Part shown: piece by piece, positions 1-8,361 of the stretch | Position numbering within the stretch: the stretch's first letter is position 1 | How the letters are laid out: each line of letters begins with the position of its first letter | Assembly: GCA_045636425.1 (NCBI GenBank) | Contig: JAZTXM010000002.1 | Coordinates: forward strand, 62,001 to 126,000 | Source: UMGS1883 sp045636425 | GTDB taxonomy: Bacteria; Bacillota; Clostridia; UMGS1883 | Length of the DNA stretch: 64,000 nt | Direction: 5' to 3' | Position numbers and translations under genes: made by a program | Notes under the pieces: generated by a model | What the model was told of the DNA's origin: nothing | What the model saw: the letters and a program-made list of their open reading frames with translations, nothing else | The model's database searches: none

Positions 1-864
1 AGTTGTAAACTTCATTGCCTTGTCGGGTGTTCCAACCTTGATTGCTTCAATCTTTCTTGCATCAAATGCATGTGTGGGCTGTCCAAGCTCCAGCATGATA
101 TAGTTTGTAAGGTCTGCAAGCAGATTAATTCCACGCATACCGCAGTAGTAAAGGCGAATACGCATATTCATGGGGCTTACGCTTTCTTTGATGTCGGACA
201 CCTCGATACAGGAATATCTGTAAACAAGGTCCTCTCTTGTAACCTTTACGGGGATTTTATTATCGCCGTCATATACAGGCTCCGTAAGAGAAAGAGGCTT
301 AAGAGGCTTTTTGGTAAGTGCGGCAAACTCACGTGCAATGCCGTAATGTCCCCAAAGGTCAGGACGATTCGTAAGAGATTTGTTATCAACCTCGAAAACC
401 ACGTCATCAATATCAAAAATTTCTTTAAGGTCTGTTCCGTTCTTAAAGGAGGGGTCAAGCTCCATGATTCCGCTGTTTTCATCGCTCAGCCCAAGCTCTG
501 CTTCGCTGCAGCACATACCCTCGGAAACATAGCCTGCCACTTCCCTTTTCGCAATCTCAAGTCCGGGAACACTGCCCCCAACCTTTGCAAAAGCTGTCTT
601 AAGACCGAGCCTTGCGTTGGGTGCACCGCATACGCAGTCATAAATTCTGTCTCCGCCGTCCACTTTGAGGATGTGAAGCTTTTTGGAATTGGGGTGTGCT
701 TCAAAGGAAACAATCTCACCAACAACTACATTTTTTACTTCCTCACCTTTTATATAAATATCCTCAACCTCTGCGGTAGAAAGAGTAAACTTCATAATAA
801 GCTTCTGAAGGTCCTCCCCTGTAAGGTCAACATATTCTTTTATCCAATTCATTGAAACAAGCAT
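1..864 (-). CDS. pheT: Phenylalanine--tRNA ligase beta subunit, N-terminal part (runs off the window)
   Basis: Beta subunit of the heterotetrameric phenylalanyl-tRNA synthetase, which charges tRNA-Phe in the cytoplasm. The 288 visible codons begin MLVSMNWIKEYVDL and carry the EMAP/Myf-like tRNA-binding domain (about residues 40-150, with VVGEIVSFEAHPNSKKLHI), followed by the start of the B3/B4 editing region (NRPDLWGHYGIAREFAAL). A full PheT is about 800 residues, so roughly two thirds lies beyond base 1. The ATG at 864 has an AGGGGG ribosome site about 9 bases upstream; an in-frame ATG at 852 is less well placed. The gene starts 15 bases after the pheS stop, so it is co-transcribed with pheS and controlled by the same T-box. 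No frameshift is seen in the visible part. Confidence 0.97.
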   Translation of the reverse strand, partial: MLVSMNWIKEYVDLTGEDLQKLIMKFTLSTAEVEDIYIKGEEVKNVVVGEIVSFEAHPNSKKLHILKVDGGDRIYDCVCGAPNARLGLKTAFAKVGGSVPGLEIAKREVAGYVSEGMCCSEAELGLSDENSGIMELDPSFKNGTDLKEIFDIDDVVFEVDNKSLTNRPDLWGHYGIAREFAALTKKPLKPLSLTEPVYDGDNKIPVKVTREDLVYRYSCIEVSDIKESVSPMNMRIRLYYCGMRGINLLADLTNYIMLELGQPTHAFDARKIEAIKVGTPDKAMKFTT

Positions 865-879
865 TTTTGTTCTGCCCCC

Positions 880-1911
880 TTACTCATTCTTAAACTGGGA
901 AAGTGCTTTAAGACTTCCGCTGTTAAATGTTCTGATATCCTTAACTCCGTACTTCATCATCGCAAGCCTTGTAAGGCCGAGGCCAAAAGCAAAGCCTGTG
1001 TACTCCTCAGGGTCGATTCCTCCGTGAGTAAGGACATTGGGATGAATCATGCCGCAGGGGCAAAGCTCAAGCCAACCGGAATTTTTACAAGAGGGACAAC
1101 CGTCACCGCCGCAAATAAGACATTTGATATCAAGCTCAAAGCCCGGTTCCACAAAGGGGAAAAAGCCGGGGCGAAGACGTACCGTCACATCCTTTTGGAA
1201 CACTTCGGAGAGCATTGTTTTCATGAAATAGATAAGGTTTGAAATGGATATATCCTTATCAATCATGATACCCTCCATTTGGAAGAAAGTATTTTCATGG
1301 CTGGCATCGGTAGATTCGTTACGGAAGCATCTGCCGGGGAAAATCGCACGAAGCGGTGCTCCGTATTTCTTCATAATGGCATTCTGTGCTGCCGATGTAT
1401 GAGTTTTTAAAAGCTGATTTTCCGTACTTAAATAGTAGGTGTCCTGCATATCACGTGCGGGGTGATGCTTGGGAATATTAAGTGCCTCAAAGCAATGATA
1501 ATCGTCAACAATTTCCGAATAGTTTTCAATTGAAAAGCCCATGGATGTGAAGATTCTCTCAAGGTCACGCTGAACCAGCGTGATGGGATGATAAGAGCCT
1601 GTCTTAATTTCATAGGGGAGCGTTTCATCATACTGCTCGGCACTGTCGATGATTTTCTGCTGCTCAGCTTCTAAGATTGCCGTTCTTTTTTCGGAAACGG
1701 TCTGCTCAATTTCCTGCTTAAGCACATTGACAACGCGACCGAATTCTTTCTTTTCCTCATTGGGAACATTCTTAAGCTCGCTCATAAGCTCTGCCACAAG
1801 ACCCTTTTTTCCCAAGAATTCAACTCTTAATTCTTCAAGGCGTTCGGAAGAAGAAACAGAGCTTAATTTTTCGTTAAACAGTCCTTTAATTTCATTTACT
1901 TTACTGTTCAT
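880..1911 (-). CDS. pheS: Phenylalanine--tRNA ligase alpha subunit
   Basis: Catalytic alpha subunit (343 aa) of phenylalanyl-tRNA synthetase: it activates Phe with ATP and transfers it to tRNA-Phe together with PheT. An N-terminal coiled-coil of about 90 residues is followed by the class II core, with motif 2 (GRCFRNESTDASHENTFFQ) and motif 3 (GFAFGLGLTRLAMMKYG). The length is normal for the family. The insert near the C-terminal third has two CxxC-type pairs (CLICGGDGCPSC), which could bind metal. The start ATG at 1911 has AAGGAGG seven bases upstream. It is the first gene after the Phe T-box leader, with pheT directly behind it. Confidence 0.98.
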   Translation of the reverse strand: MNSKVNEIKGLFNEKLSSVSSSERLEELRVEFLGKKGLVAELMSELKNVPNEEKKEFGRVVNVLKQEIEQTVSEKRTAILEAEQQKIIDSAEQYDETLPYEIKTGSYHPITLVQRDLERIFTSMGFSIENYSEIVDDYHCFEALNIPKHHPARDMQDTYYLSTENQLLKTHTSAAQNAIMKKYGAPLRAIFPGRCFRNESTDASHENTFFQMEGIMIDKDISISNLIYFMKTMLSEVFQKDVTVRLRPGFFPFVEPGFELDIKCLICGGDGCPSCKNSGWLELCPCGMIHPNVLTHGGIDPEEYTGFAFGLGLTRLAMMKYGVKDIRTFNSGSLKALSQFKNE

Positions 1912-1940
1912 ACGAATACCTCCTTCAATTTATGTAAAAA

Positions 1941-2192
1941 TAAAAAACACCCTCACCCCATAAAGGGACGAGAGTTCTCGCGGTACCACCCTTATTCAAA
2001 GCAATAAGCTTTGCACTCTTATACCTTGACGCAGTATCACGTTCTGCTTAACGCATAGCCACCTATGCTTTTCGCAGAAGGCTCCTGTGCTGAAATTCAG
2101 ACCTGCGCACAACGGGAAAGCTTACAGCCCGGTGACATCCCCTCTCTTTGAAGTGCGGTGCAGCTCCTACTTACACACATTCATCGCCACTA
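1941..2192 (-). promoter_or_regulatory. T-box leader of pheST, Phe (UUC) specifier
   Basis: Reading the minus strand, the leader holds the T-box core GGGTGGTACCGCG at 1991-1979. After it comes a terminator with an 11-bp stem (1975-1965 pairing with 1959-1949, two G-U pairs in the core) and a T-run at 1947-1941. In the stem I region the 5' side carries an AGTAGGAG segment and the 3' side carries GAATTTCA, where TTC at 2094-2092 fits a Phe specifier codon. Binding of uncharged tRNA-Phe would stabilise the antiterminator and let transcription continue into pheS. This accounts for the 370-base gap between pheS and the upstream gene. The 5' end is inferred from the promoter at 2199-2227. Confidence 0.93.
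1949..1975 (-). terminator. T-box regulated terminator before pheS
   Basis: The stem is ACTCTCGTCCC pairing with GGGGTGAGGGT around a 5-base loop, followed on the minus strand by a T-rich run. It overlaps the region needed for the T-box antiterminator, as expected for the regulated terminator of such leaders. Confidence 0.88.
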
Positions 2193-2198
2193 TTTGTA

Positions 2199-2227
2199 AT
2201 GATAACACACTAAGTAAGGTTTGTCAA
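2199..2227 (-). promoter_or_regulatory. Vegetative promoter of the T-box/pheST transcript
   Basis: The minus strand has TTGACA (2227-2222), a 17-base spacer, then TATCAT (2204-2199). This is a near-perfect sigma-A type promoter, placing the transcript start near 2192, directly before the T-box stem I. Confidence 0.85.
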
Positions 2228-2230
2228 CAA

Positions 2231-2267
2231 AAAAGTACAGAGCCTTAAAAATAAGCTCTGTACTTTT
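2231..2267 (-). terminator. Terminator after the sugar ABC permease genes
   Basis: The inverted repeat AAAAGTACAGAGC / GCTCTGTACTTTT has an A/T-rich loop and a T-run on the minus strand. It begins about 14 bases after the stop of the second permease gene and separates that operon from the pheST promoter. Confidence 0.85.
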
Positions 2268-2280
2268 AATTTGATTAATA

Positions 2281-3423
2281 TTAACCCTTTACGGCACCTG
2301 AAGCAAGACCCTTTACAAAGTACTTGTTGAAGACAAGGTACATAATCATCATGGGAAGTGCAGAAATCATTGAACCTGCCATGATGATGTGCCATGAAGC
2401 GGCACCCTCACCGCTTGTCTTAAGGGCACGAAGACCAACTGAAAGGGGCTGAGCGTCGGGATTACCCATTGTAACAATCATGGGCCACAGATAATCGTTC
2501 CAAGCGTGACCGAAAGTAAGGATTACGAGTGTAGCAACCATGGGCTTAAGAAGCGGAAGAATAATTCTGAAGAAAATTCCTACAAATCCGCAACCGTCAA
2601 TAGTTGCAGCCTCATCAAGCTCCTTGGGAAGCTGATTGATGAATCCGCGAACAAGGTACATATCTGTAATATGAATTGCGAAGAAGCCCTTAATGATAAG
2701 ACCCCAAAGAGAAGTATTGAGGTGGAACATCTTCATAAGCTGCATTGCAGGATAAAGAGAAGATGAACCCAGTGTAACGAACATCAAAGCTGTGAACAGC
2801 AAGAATATTGCACTCTTACCACGGAATTCACCGCGGGCAAATGCGTAACCGTTAACTGTAGAAGTAAGAACAGTTACAGCGATGGTGAAAAATGTATAAT
2901 ACACTGTGTTAAAGGTATACTGTGCAAAGTTTGCTTCCGTCCATGCAGTAATATAGTTTGAAAACTGCCATGTTTCGGGAAGAATATTGGGTGAAATGAG
3001 AATTTCACGCTGTGTCTTGAAGGAGCTGAAAAGTCCTACAAGGAAAGGATAGAATACTACTACAAGGAATGCACTCAACGCAATGTGAAGAAGGATTGAG
3101 AAGAAACGCTTACCATTGAACACATTTCTTTTTACCACGTTGTCGTTCTTCTTCATAAAGAAGGTTGCAATAAATGCAAAGATACCGAAGAGGAATCCGA
3201 GCATGAACCACTTCTTTGAGCCGCCCTTTTTCTCTGCGAAGAAGTCAACAACATACGCGCCGATTACATTACCTATAACCACTACAAAGAGTGATGCGAT
3301 ACCAAACTCGGCACCGTTTGCAATAACATTATAGAATGTCCAACCAAGACCTGCCACCAGACCTGTTACAGCGAACAAAAGCATAGTGGGAATAGTTTTT
3401 AATAAAGTTAATAAAAATTTCAT
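2281..3423 (-). CDS. Sugar ABC transporter permease, MalG/UgpE type, with extra N-terminal membrane region
   Basis: Inner-membrane permease (380 aa) of a carbohydrate uptake ABC importer. From about residue 108 it matches the MalG/UgpE/AraQ type: a first helix, a periplasmic-type segment, further helices, and the EAA loop (DEAATIDGCG...ILPLLKP, about residues 270-295) that docks the ATPase. Oddly, residues 1-100 add two or three hydrophobic segments and a lysine-rich linker, about 100 residues more than the usual 270-290 aa protein. The ATG at 3423 has GAGGTGGG upstream and lies two bases after the stop of the partner permease; a TTG two codons earlier is less likely. No solute-binding protein or ATPase gene is present nearby. 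The substrate is unknown; the neighbours suggest an oligosaccharide, possibly uronate-containing. Confidence 0.9.
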   Translation of the reverse strand: MKFLLTLLKTIPTMLLFAVTGLVAGLGWTFYNVIANGAEFGIASLFVVVIGNVIGAYVVDFFAEKKGGSKKWFMLGFLFGIFAFIATFFMKKNDNVVKRNVFNGKRFFSILLHIALSAFLVVVFYPFLVGLFSSFKTQREILISPNILPETWQFSNYITAWTEANFAQYTFNTVYYTFFTIAVTVLTSTVNGYAFARGEFRGKSAIFLLFTALMFVTLGSSSLYPAMQLMKMFHLNTSLWGLIIKGFFAIHITDMYLVRGFINQLPKELDEAATIDGCGFVGIFFRIILPLLKPMVATLVILTFGHAWNDYLWPMIVTMGNPDAQPLSVGLRALKTSGEGAASWHIIMAGSMISALPMMIMYLVFNKYFVKGLASGAVKG

Positions 3424-3425
3424 AA

Positions 3426-4343
3426 TCAACCCACCTCGTCAGCTTTCTTTGTAAGTCTCAGGTAGATAAGGGTAACGCCGCCGATGATAAAGGTAGTAAT
3501 AATACCGAGAGCGGAAGCATAACCATACTGAGCCTTAATACCGTCTGTTTCAAAATACAACTGATAGAGATAGAGCATTACAACGTTAGTACTACCGCCG
3601 GGAGCACCGTTGGTAAGAAGCATAACGTCCTGATATATCTTCATACCGTTAACCATAGCAAGCATGAGGATGGTCTTAAGAACCGGAGCAAGCATGGGAA
3701 GGGTAATCTTGAAGAATACCTGTACTGAAGTAGCACCGTCAACCTTTGCAGCCTCTATACAGTCCTCGGAAACGTTACTAACACCTGCCATGAAGTAAAG
3801 AACGTTTGTAGAGAAGCCTGCCCATGTGCTTCGAATCATGATAACTGCAAGGGCAGTCCATTTAGCACCGAGCCATGCGATGGGTTCGCTGATGATGCCG
3901 ATATCCAAAAGAATGTTATTAATAGGACCGTTTACCGTAGCGAACATATATGTAAAGATAAGACAGTTAACTGCGATACCCGTCATCTTGGGAAGGTAAT
4001 AACCTACCATGAATACACGCTTAAACTTTACAAGACCGCTTGTAAGAGCAAGAGCTATCAAGAATGCAAGCGGAATCTCAACGATAAGCTTACCATAAGC
4101 AATGATAAAGGTGTTGAGAACGCTCTTCCAATAAAGTGCATCACGGGTGAAAGCACGGACAAAGTTTTCAAAACCGCACCATGTTGCCGTAACGCCGTCA
4201 TAATCATAAAATCCATATCTGAAAACCCAGAGTATGGGATAGAGGCTGAAAACGAAGAAGCCCAAGAGCTGCAATCCTATCATGAGATACGACTGGATTT
4301 CGATTTTCAGCTTCGCCTGACGAAGTGAACCTGTTTTTGCCAT
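3426..4343 (-). CDS. Sugar ABC transporter permease, MalF/UgpA type
   Basis: Partner membrane permease (305 aa) of the same importer, with six predicted transmembrane segments and the EAA loop EAAKVDGATSVQVFFKITLP near residues 205-225. The length and motif order are typical of MalF/UgpA/LplB-like permeases of Bacillota. The start is the ATG at 4343 (MAKTGSLRQ), which has AAGGA nine bases upstream; GTG and TTG codons at 4349 and 4352 are too near the ribosome site. It is the first gene of a two-gene unit with its own promoter. The window shows no binding protein; the ATPase could be a shared MsmX-type subunit encoded elsewhere, as is common for such transporters in Bacillota. Confidence 0.92.
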   Translation of the reverse strand: MAKTGSLRQAKLKIEIQSYLMIGLQLLGFFVFSLYPILWVFRYGFYDYDGVTATWCGFENFVRAFTRDALYWKSVLNTFIIAYGKLIVEIPLAFLIALALTSGLVKFKRVFMVGYYLPKMTGIAVNCLIFTYMFATVNGPINNILLDIGIISEPIAWLGAKWTALAVIMIRSTWAGFSTNVLYFMAGVSNVSEDCIEAAKVDGATSVQVFFKITLPMLAPVLKTILMLAMVNGMKIYQDVMLLTNGAPGGSTNVVMLYLYQLYFETDGIKAQYGYASALGIITTFIIGGVTLIYLRLTKKADEVG

Positions 4344-4382
4344 AATCACCAATCCTTTTTTCCTTTTTTATGTCATATAGAT

Positions 4383-4411
4383 ATATTACCATAGTTTGGG
4401 CATTGTGTCAA
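4383..4411 (-). promoter_or_regulatory. Promoter of the sugar permease operon
   Basis: The minus strand has TTGACA (4411-4406), a 17-base spacer and TAATAT (4388-4383). It lies 40 bases upstream of the first permease ATG. The AT-rich stretch 4412-4644 further upstream has no convincing gene. It holds a second TTGACA at 4521-4516 without a good -10 box, and may contain operator sites that I cannot identify. Confidence 0.78.
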
Positions 4412-4644
4412 TATTATCAAACAAACTTTTATTTCAGCTTTTCAAACCTAAAATATAATAAAACAAACAAGTAATTTTTGCAGAAGTAATTTTATACAAA
4501 AATCCGCTGTTTTTTTGTCAAAAAAAGCGTCATTTAACACAATTTTCATAAACACCTTTTTAATTTTATGTGCATTTTCAATATTTTTACACGTGTTTAT
4601 CTTATATAAACATTAAAAATGTCAAAAAAACGAAAATATTTATG

Positions 4645-4687
4645 AAAAAATCAACATTTGTGCATATTGCACAAATGTTGATTTTTT
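4645..4687 (-). terminator. Terminator after the heparinase-like gene (20-bp perfect palindrome)
   Basis: A perfect 20-bp inverted repeat with a 3-base loop (arms 4645-4664 and 4668-4687; core CAACATTTGTGCA), with A-runs and T-runs at the ends. It lies 34 bases after the stop of the heparinase-like gene. It ends that transcript and would work in either direction. Confidence 0.85.
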
Positions 4688-4720
4688 TGGTTCCGTGCAA
4701 ATATATTTGATTTGTGCTTT

Positions 4721-6583
4721 TTATTTTATTTCAAACTTAACTTCGCCTTTATTCACCTTTGCACTTAAAAGCACACGATAGAGCTTATCTCCCCATTTTG
4801 CACGCATGGAGTCATCGTCGTAATCAACCGTTTCTCCCGTAAATGCAAAATCAGCACCAGAAGGTATGATTTCAAGCTTATTAGCTTCTGTTGCGAGAGT
4901 TATCCTCGTTCCGTCCCACTCGGGTTTTTGATGTGTGAGGAAATTCCATGTAACCTCCGCATCCTTTTCAAGGTCAAAATCATCCGTAACGCTAATTATA
5001 CCCGTAGACTTATTAATCTCTATGCACCTGTCAAAGGCTTTGATTTCATCGCGGTTTTCATAGGCGTTTTTAATGCTCATTGATAATGCAGAAACATTTT
5101 CTTCCTTATTATATACGACATTTTCACTGCGGTAGCTTTCCTCCTTCGGTGCACCCTTAATAGTATTAAGCTGATTATATCCGTCTATTGTGGGAACGTT
5201 ATGATATTCACTGCGGTTTGTCCACAGGGTATAACGCTTTGCCGAGAAGGTCAGTGCCGTGTATGTCAGCGGACCGCTGTCTACTATAAATCGCTCTCCG
5301 TTTTTATATACTATGAAATTACCAACATCGTTATGATTGTGGCTTTCACCATTATGTCCGCCCTTTGCACCAAGGAACATTTCTCCGTTTTCGCTTTGGG
5401 TGCGGACTGTCATTACACCCAAATCGGGAAGATAAAATTCAGTGTCGCTTTTTGCGTTTGACGTGTGGGACATATACTCGTCATAATACTTAATGCTTTC
5501 AAGCATGCGGTACATTTCAGGTTCTCCGTTTACAGGATTTGTCTGTCCCGAAGCCTTTCCCCATTCCGCGGCAAAATCGCACACCTCGTCAAGCCCTAAA
5601 ATTTTACCGCAGCGATACACGAAAAGTGCACCGTAAGCCAACACAGGCGAGCCGTCGGCAAAGTTTACGAAATATTTTCCGCCCGAATACATTTTAAGCA
5701 GGAACTTCGACATATTGCGTACTTTTTCCGTTTTTAAGCATTCGGTGAAGGCTCCGTTTGTTGCCTTATTCATGACCTCAAGAGCTTCAATAACGTTTCC
5801 GTGAGAATGGAACCAGTAGGTGGGGCCTTCATTACAGCCGCCCTCTTCCTGCTGGTTATCTATGTACTGATCCATGCAGAGAATGGCTTTCAATATGAAT
5901 TTTCTGAGAAAATCCCTGTCCTCCACTACGATAAGTGCCGCTATCATGGCATTACGCCAGTTCCATATGCCGATATTGTTGGGTTTTCTGCTTCCAAAGC
6001 CCATATACCAGTAGTCGTCACGTTCAAGCATTTCCGAAAGGACTTTTTCCTGAATCACTTCACGGATTCGCATAGTAACCATTTTGGAAATTTCATCAAG
6101 CTTTTCTCCCATTACCTGATAAACAAACGCCAGTTTTACGGCAGTCCTTGTGGAACAGATTGTGATTGACCACTTCTTATAATAAGGAAGGGAATCTGCA
6201 ATTGTATCCACGGACCTATTATGAGCAGGGAAGCACCATGTGGTTTCCTCTAAAATCATCCATGTAAGGTCTAAAATATCATCCAAAAGTGCACCGTCGT
6301 TACGGCAACATTCGATAAGTGTTGCAAAAAGAAGCTCATCACGGCGGCGTTCGTACACATTCTGAAAGCGAGCGCGGTTATTTGTACGGCTGTAATCAAG
6401 ATAGAGCGATGCTGTCAGCTCACCCCTCGGCTCGGCAGTGATTTTTTCGTAACGCTCCACGATTTTATCCAGATATTTTTCGGAAAATGCGTCCCAATAT
6501 TCACGGTCGGATATAGGATGAAAAAAATTCCGGTCCGGAGTAGTATCATAAAAATTAATTGAGTTGATAAATTCTTTCAGCAT
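4721..6583 (-). CDS. Heparinase II/III-like protein (candidate polysaccharide lyase)
   Basis: A 620-aa protein with the two-part plan of heparinase II/III-type lyases. It has an N-terminal alpha/alpha-toroid (about residues 60-370, with the NWRNAMIAALI and GCNEGPTYW patches) and a C-terminal beta-sandwich beginning near residue 390. The diagnostic His/Asn-rich motif GGHNGESHNHNDVGNF is followed by GERFIVDSG. Family members cleave uronic-acid-containing polysaccharides by beta-elimination, with Tyr/His catalysis. No signal peptide is seen, so it probably acts on imported oligosaccharides in the cytoplasm. The ATG at 6583 has AAGGAAGG upstream. It follows the DUF2264 gene by 74 bases and precedes the sugar permeases. 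The exact substrate is not predictable. Confidence 0.88.
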   Translation of the reverse strand: MLKEFINSINFYDTTPDRNFFHPISDREYWDAFSEKYLDKIVERYEKITAEPRGELTASLYLDYSRTNNRARFQNVYERRRDELLFATLIECCRNDGALLDDILDLTWMILEETTWCFPAHNRSVDTIADSLPYYKKWSITICSTRTAVKLAFVYQVMGEKLDEISKMVTMRIREVIQEKVLSEMLERDDYWYMGFGSRKPNNIGIWNWRNAMIAALIVVEDRDFLRKFILKAILCMDQYIDNQQEEGGCNEGPTYWFHSHGNVIEALEVMNKATNGAFTECLKTEKVRNMSKFLLKMYSGGKYFVNFADGSPVLAYGALFVYRCGKILGLDEVCDFAAEWGKASGQTNPVNGEPEMYRMLESIKYYDEYMSHTSNAKSDTEFYLPDLGVMTVRTQSENGEMFLGAKGGHNGESHNHNDVGNFIVYKNGERFIVDSGPLTYTALTFSAKRYTLWTNRSEYHNVPTIDGYNQLNTIKGAPKEESYRSENVVYNKEENVSALSMSIKNAYENRDEIKAFDRCIEINKSTGIISVTDDFDLEKDAEVTWNFLTHQKPEWDGTRITLATEANKLEIIPSGADFAFTGETVDYDDDSMRAKWGDKLYRVLLSAKVNKGEVKFEIK

Positions 6584-6613
6584 GTCACTCTTCCTTCCTT
6601 ATCGTATAAGTTT

Positions 6614-6642
6614 ATTTTACTTTCCCCTATTTCAAGAGTCAA
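6614..6642 (-). promoter_or_regulatory. Promoter of the heparinase-like gene
   Basis: The minus strand has TTGACT (6642-6637), a 17-base spacer and TAAAAT (6619-6614), between the DUF2264 stop and the heparinase-like ATG. The gene can therefore be expressed apart from its upstream neighbour. Confidence 0.68.
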
Positions 6643-6657
6643 TAATAAAAACTTAAA

Positions 6658-8298
6658 TTATTTTGGATATATAACGTGTGTTTCAAATTCCGACTTTCCT
6701 TTTGGAATAGTATATTTAATGGCTTTCATATTAAGCCTGCGTGGGTCATAAAGATTAAGATTCGGGCAGGTACGTATGATTTCTGCTTCTCCTTTATCGC
6801 TTTTTACTTCGCCATCCTCTCCGGGAAGCTGAAAAGTGCTGTCATAGGCTATATACTCGCCGTCCGATTCGATGGTATGGCGTCTTATATGTCCGTCCTC
6901 GGTGGGGATAATCAGAGTTTCCACCGTCACCCCGTCAAAGGGCGACCATTTTGAATATACACTTGCATCGTCATTGACTTTATACTCCATGCAGTCACGG
7001 CGGATAAACCAGTATCCGTGCTTTTCAAACATCAGCATACTGTCTCCGCCTGCCGCATCCTTGTTAAAATATGTACCTGCTATACTGAATGCATATTTGG
7101 AGCTGTAGCAGAATTTTCCGTACTTTTCCCAAGAATGATTTGCGCTACCGCCCTGCTGACCTGTGGGAAGCAGGCACGTATAACCATTTATGCGCTGAAC
7201 TACCATATTTGCAGGCTTTATAATATGCACTTTTTCAAGAGTTGGAAGCGGTGCTTCCTCCGCAGACCAGAAGGGATGACTGTCGGGAAGATCCAAAAGC
7301 AGAAAGGTTTTCATACACCAGTTGGGAGAACCAAAGGCTGTATACTCTTCTGCCATATTTGTCTGGGGATATCCATAGCCAACCGAAAGAATCCCTGCAT
7401 TGTCAAATATAGGCATTTTCATCCACCAACGAAGATTACGGGAAATGATACCTTTCATAACGGGAATGGAAAAAGGCTCAATCCCTGCAAAAAGGCAGGC
7501 ACTCCAGAAAGCAATATGTGCAAATCTGTAAGGGAGGCTTCTTCCGAAAGGAACCTCTCTTCCCTCTTCATCAAACCAATATATAAAATGCTTTGCATAA
7601 AGCATTGCACTTTCTTTAAAAAGAGTGCTTCTTTCAGGATCATCCTTTTCCATAAGCTTGGCATAAATAAGCCCGTAGAAATGAAATGCAAAGGCTATGT
7701 AATAATCAAATCTGCGGTTTGTGTTCCCGTCTGAATACCATCCGTCTCCGCGATAGAAGGATTCAATTATCTGAAGCTTTTCGTCTATTATTTCCTGACT
7801 GTAGGGCTGACCGAGCTTTTTTAAGCACACATGAATAAGCACCTGAAAAAAGTTCCAGTTATTATTAGCGTGCTTTGCACCGCGGCTGCTGTGAATCCAA
7901 TTCACCACATTTTCTTTCTGGCTTTCTGTAAGGGGATCCCATAGCTTATCCTTTGCAAGAACAAGCGAAAGCATCACGCAGGGTGATTCACAAAGCACCT
8001 GTCCACCGTTTGCAAGGGTTCCCCAATAGCCGGGGCTGTCGGGATCGGTTCCGTTTATTATCCCCTTTAAATAAATATCTGAAAAGCCCTCACAATCGCC
8101 GCCGCCCGACCAAAGAGGAGCAAGCCCCCAAAGCGGACGGATAAAAGCCTCCGTTCGCTGAACTTTTTCGGAGGCGACCGACGAGTGAACTCCGTATTTA
8201 AGCTCTGCCGTCTCAGCGTTGTAATATGGCTTTAGTGGATTTATCAAATCTATAACGCAATTTTGAAAGTCTTTTTTCGTTTTGAAAAGGTTATTCAT
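6658..8298 (-). CDS. DUF2264 domain protein (putative glycan-active enzyme)
   Basis: A 546-aa protein that I recognise as DUF2264. The N-terminal 370 residues are alpha-helical with many aromatic residues (RPLWGLAPLWSGGG, NNWNFFQVLIHV, DGWYSDG, FDYYIAFAFHFYG, PFGRSLPYRFAH), consistent with an alpha/alpha-barrel. The rest looks beta-rich. DUF2264 proteins occur in carbohydrate-use clusters and are thought to be hydrolase- or lyase-like, but I cannot name the reaction. No signal peptide is seen. The ATG at 8298 has GAGGAG eight bases upstream; the GTG at 8307 would overlap that site. The gene is next to a heparinase-like gene and sugar permeases, which supports joint degradation of one polysaccharide. 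Confidence 0.85.
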   Translation of the reverse strand: MNNLFKTKKDFQNCVIDLINPLKPYYNAETAELKYGVHSSVASEKVQRTEAFIRPLWGLAPLWSGGGDCEGFSDIYLKGIINGTDPDSPGYWGTLANGGQVLCESPCVMLSLVLAKDKLWDPLTESQKENVVNWIHSSRGAKHANNNWNFFQVLIHVCLKKLGQPYSQEIIDEKLQIIESFYRGDGWYSDGNTNRRFDYYIAFAFHFYGLIYAKLMEKDDPERSTLFKESAMLYAKHFIYWFDEEGREVPFGRSLPYRFAHIAFWSACLFAGIEPFSIPVMKGIISRNLRWWMKMPIFDNAGILSVGYGYPQTNMAEEYTAFGSPNWCMKTFLLLDLPDSHPFWSAEEAPLPTLEKVHIIKPANMVVQRINGYTCLLPTGQQGGSANHSWEKYGKFCYSSKYAFSIAGTYFNKDAAGGDSMLMFEKHGYWFIRRDCMEYKVNDDASVYSKWSPFDGVTVETLIIPTEDGHIRRHTIESDGEYIAYDSTFQLPGEDGEVKSDKGEAEIIRTCPNLNLYDPRRLNMKAIKYTIPKGKSEFETHVIYPK

Positions 8299-8332
8299 TC
8301 GAACCACTCCTCAGGGAAATATCAATATGTTA

Positions 8333-8361
8333 ATTATACAACACGGATATCGTCTTTTCAA
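8333..8361 (-). promoter_or_regulatory. Promoter of the DUF2264 gene
   Basis: The minus strand has TTGAAA (8361-8356), a 17-base spacer and a perfect TATAAT (8338-8333), 34 bases before the start codon. Confidence 0.82.

Noticed and set aside
70..855. Long plus-strand open frame of 261 codons
   Set aside because: It lies exactly opposite pheT, has no ribosome site and encodes no recognisable domain; it is a shadow of the real gene.
4448..4549. 33-codon minus-strand frame in the AT-rich gap, with AAAAGGTG just before its ATG
   Set aside because: The site is only about five bases from the ATG, the product is a low-complexity hydrophobic peptide in very AT-rich DNA, and no terminator or conserved feature supports it.
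7018..7734. Plus-strand open frame of 238 codons
   Set aside because: Antisense to the DUF2264 gene, which has a clear ribosome site and family match.
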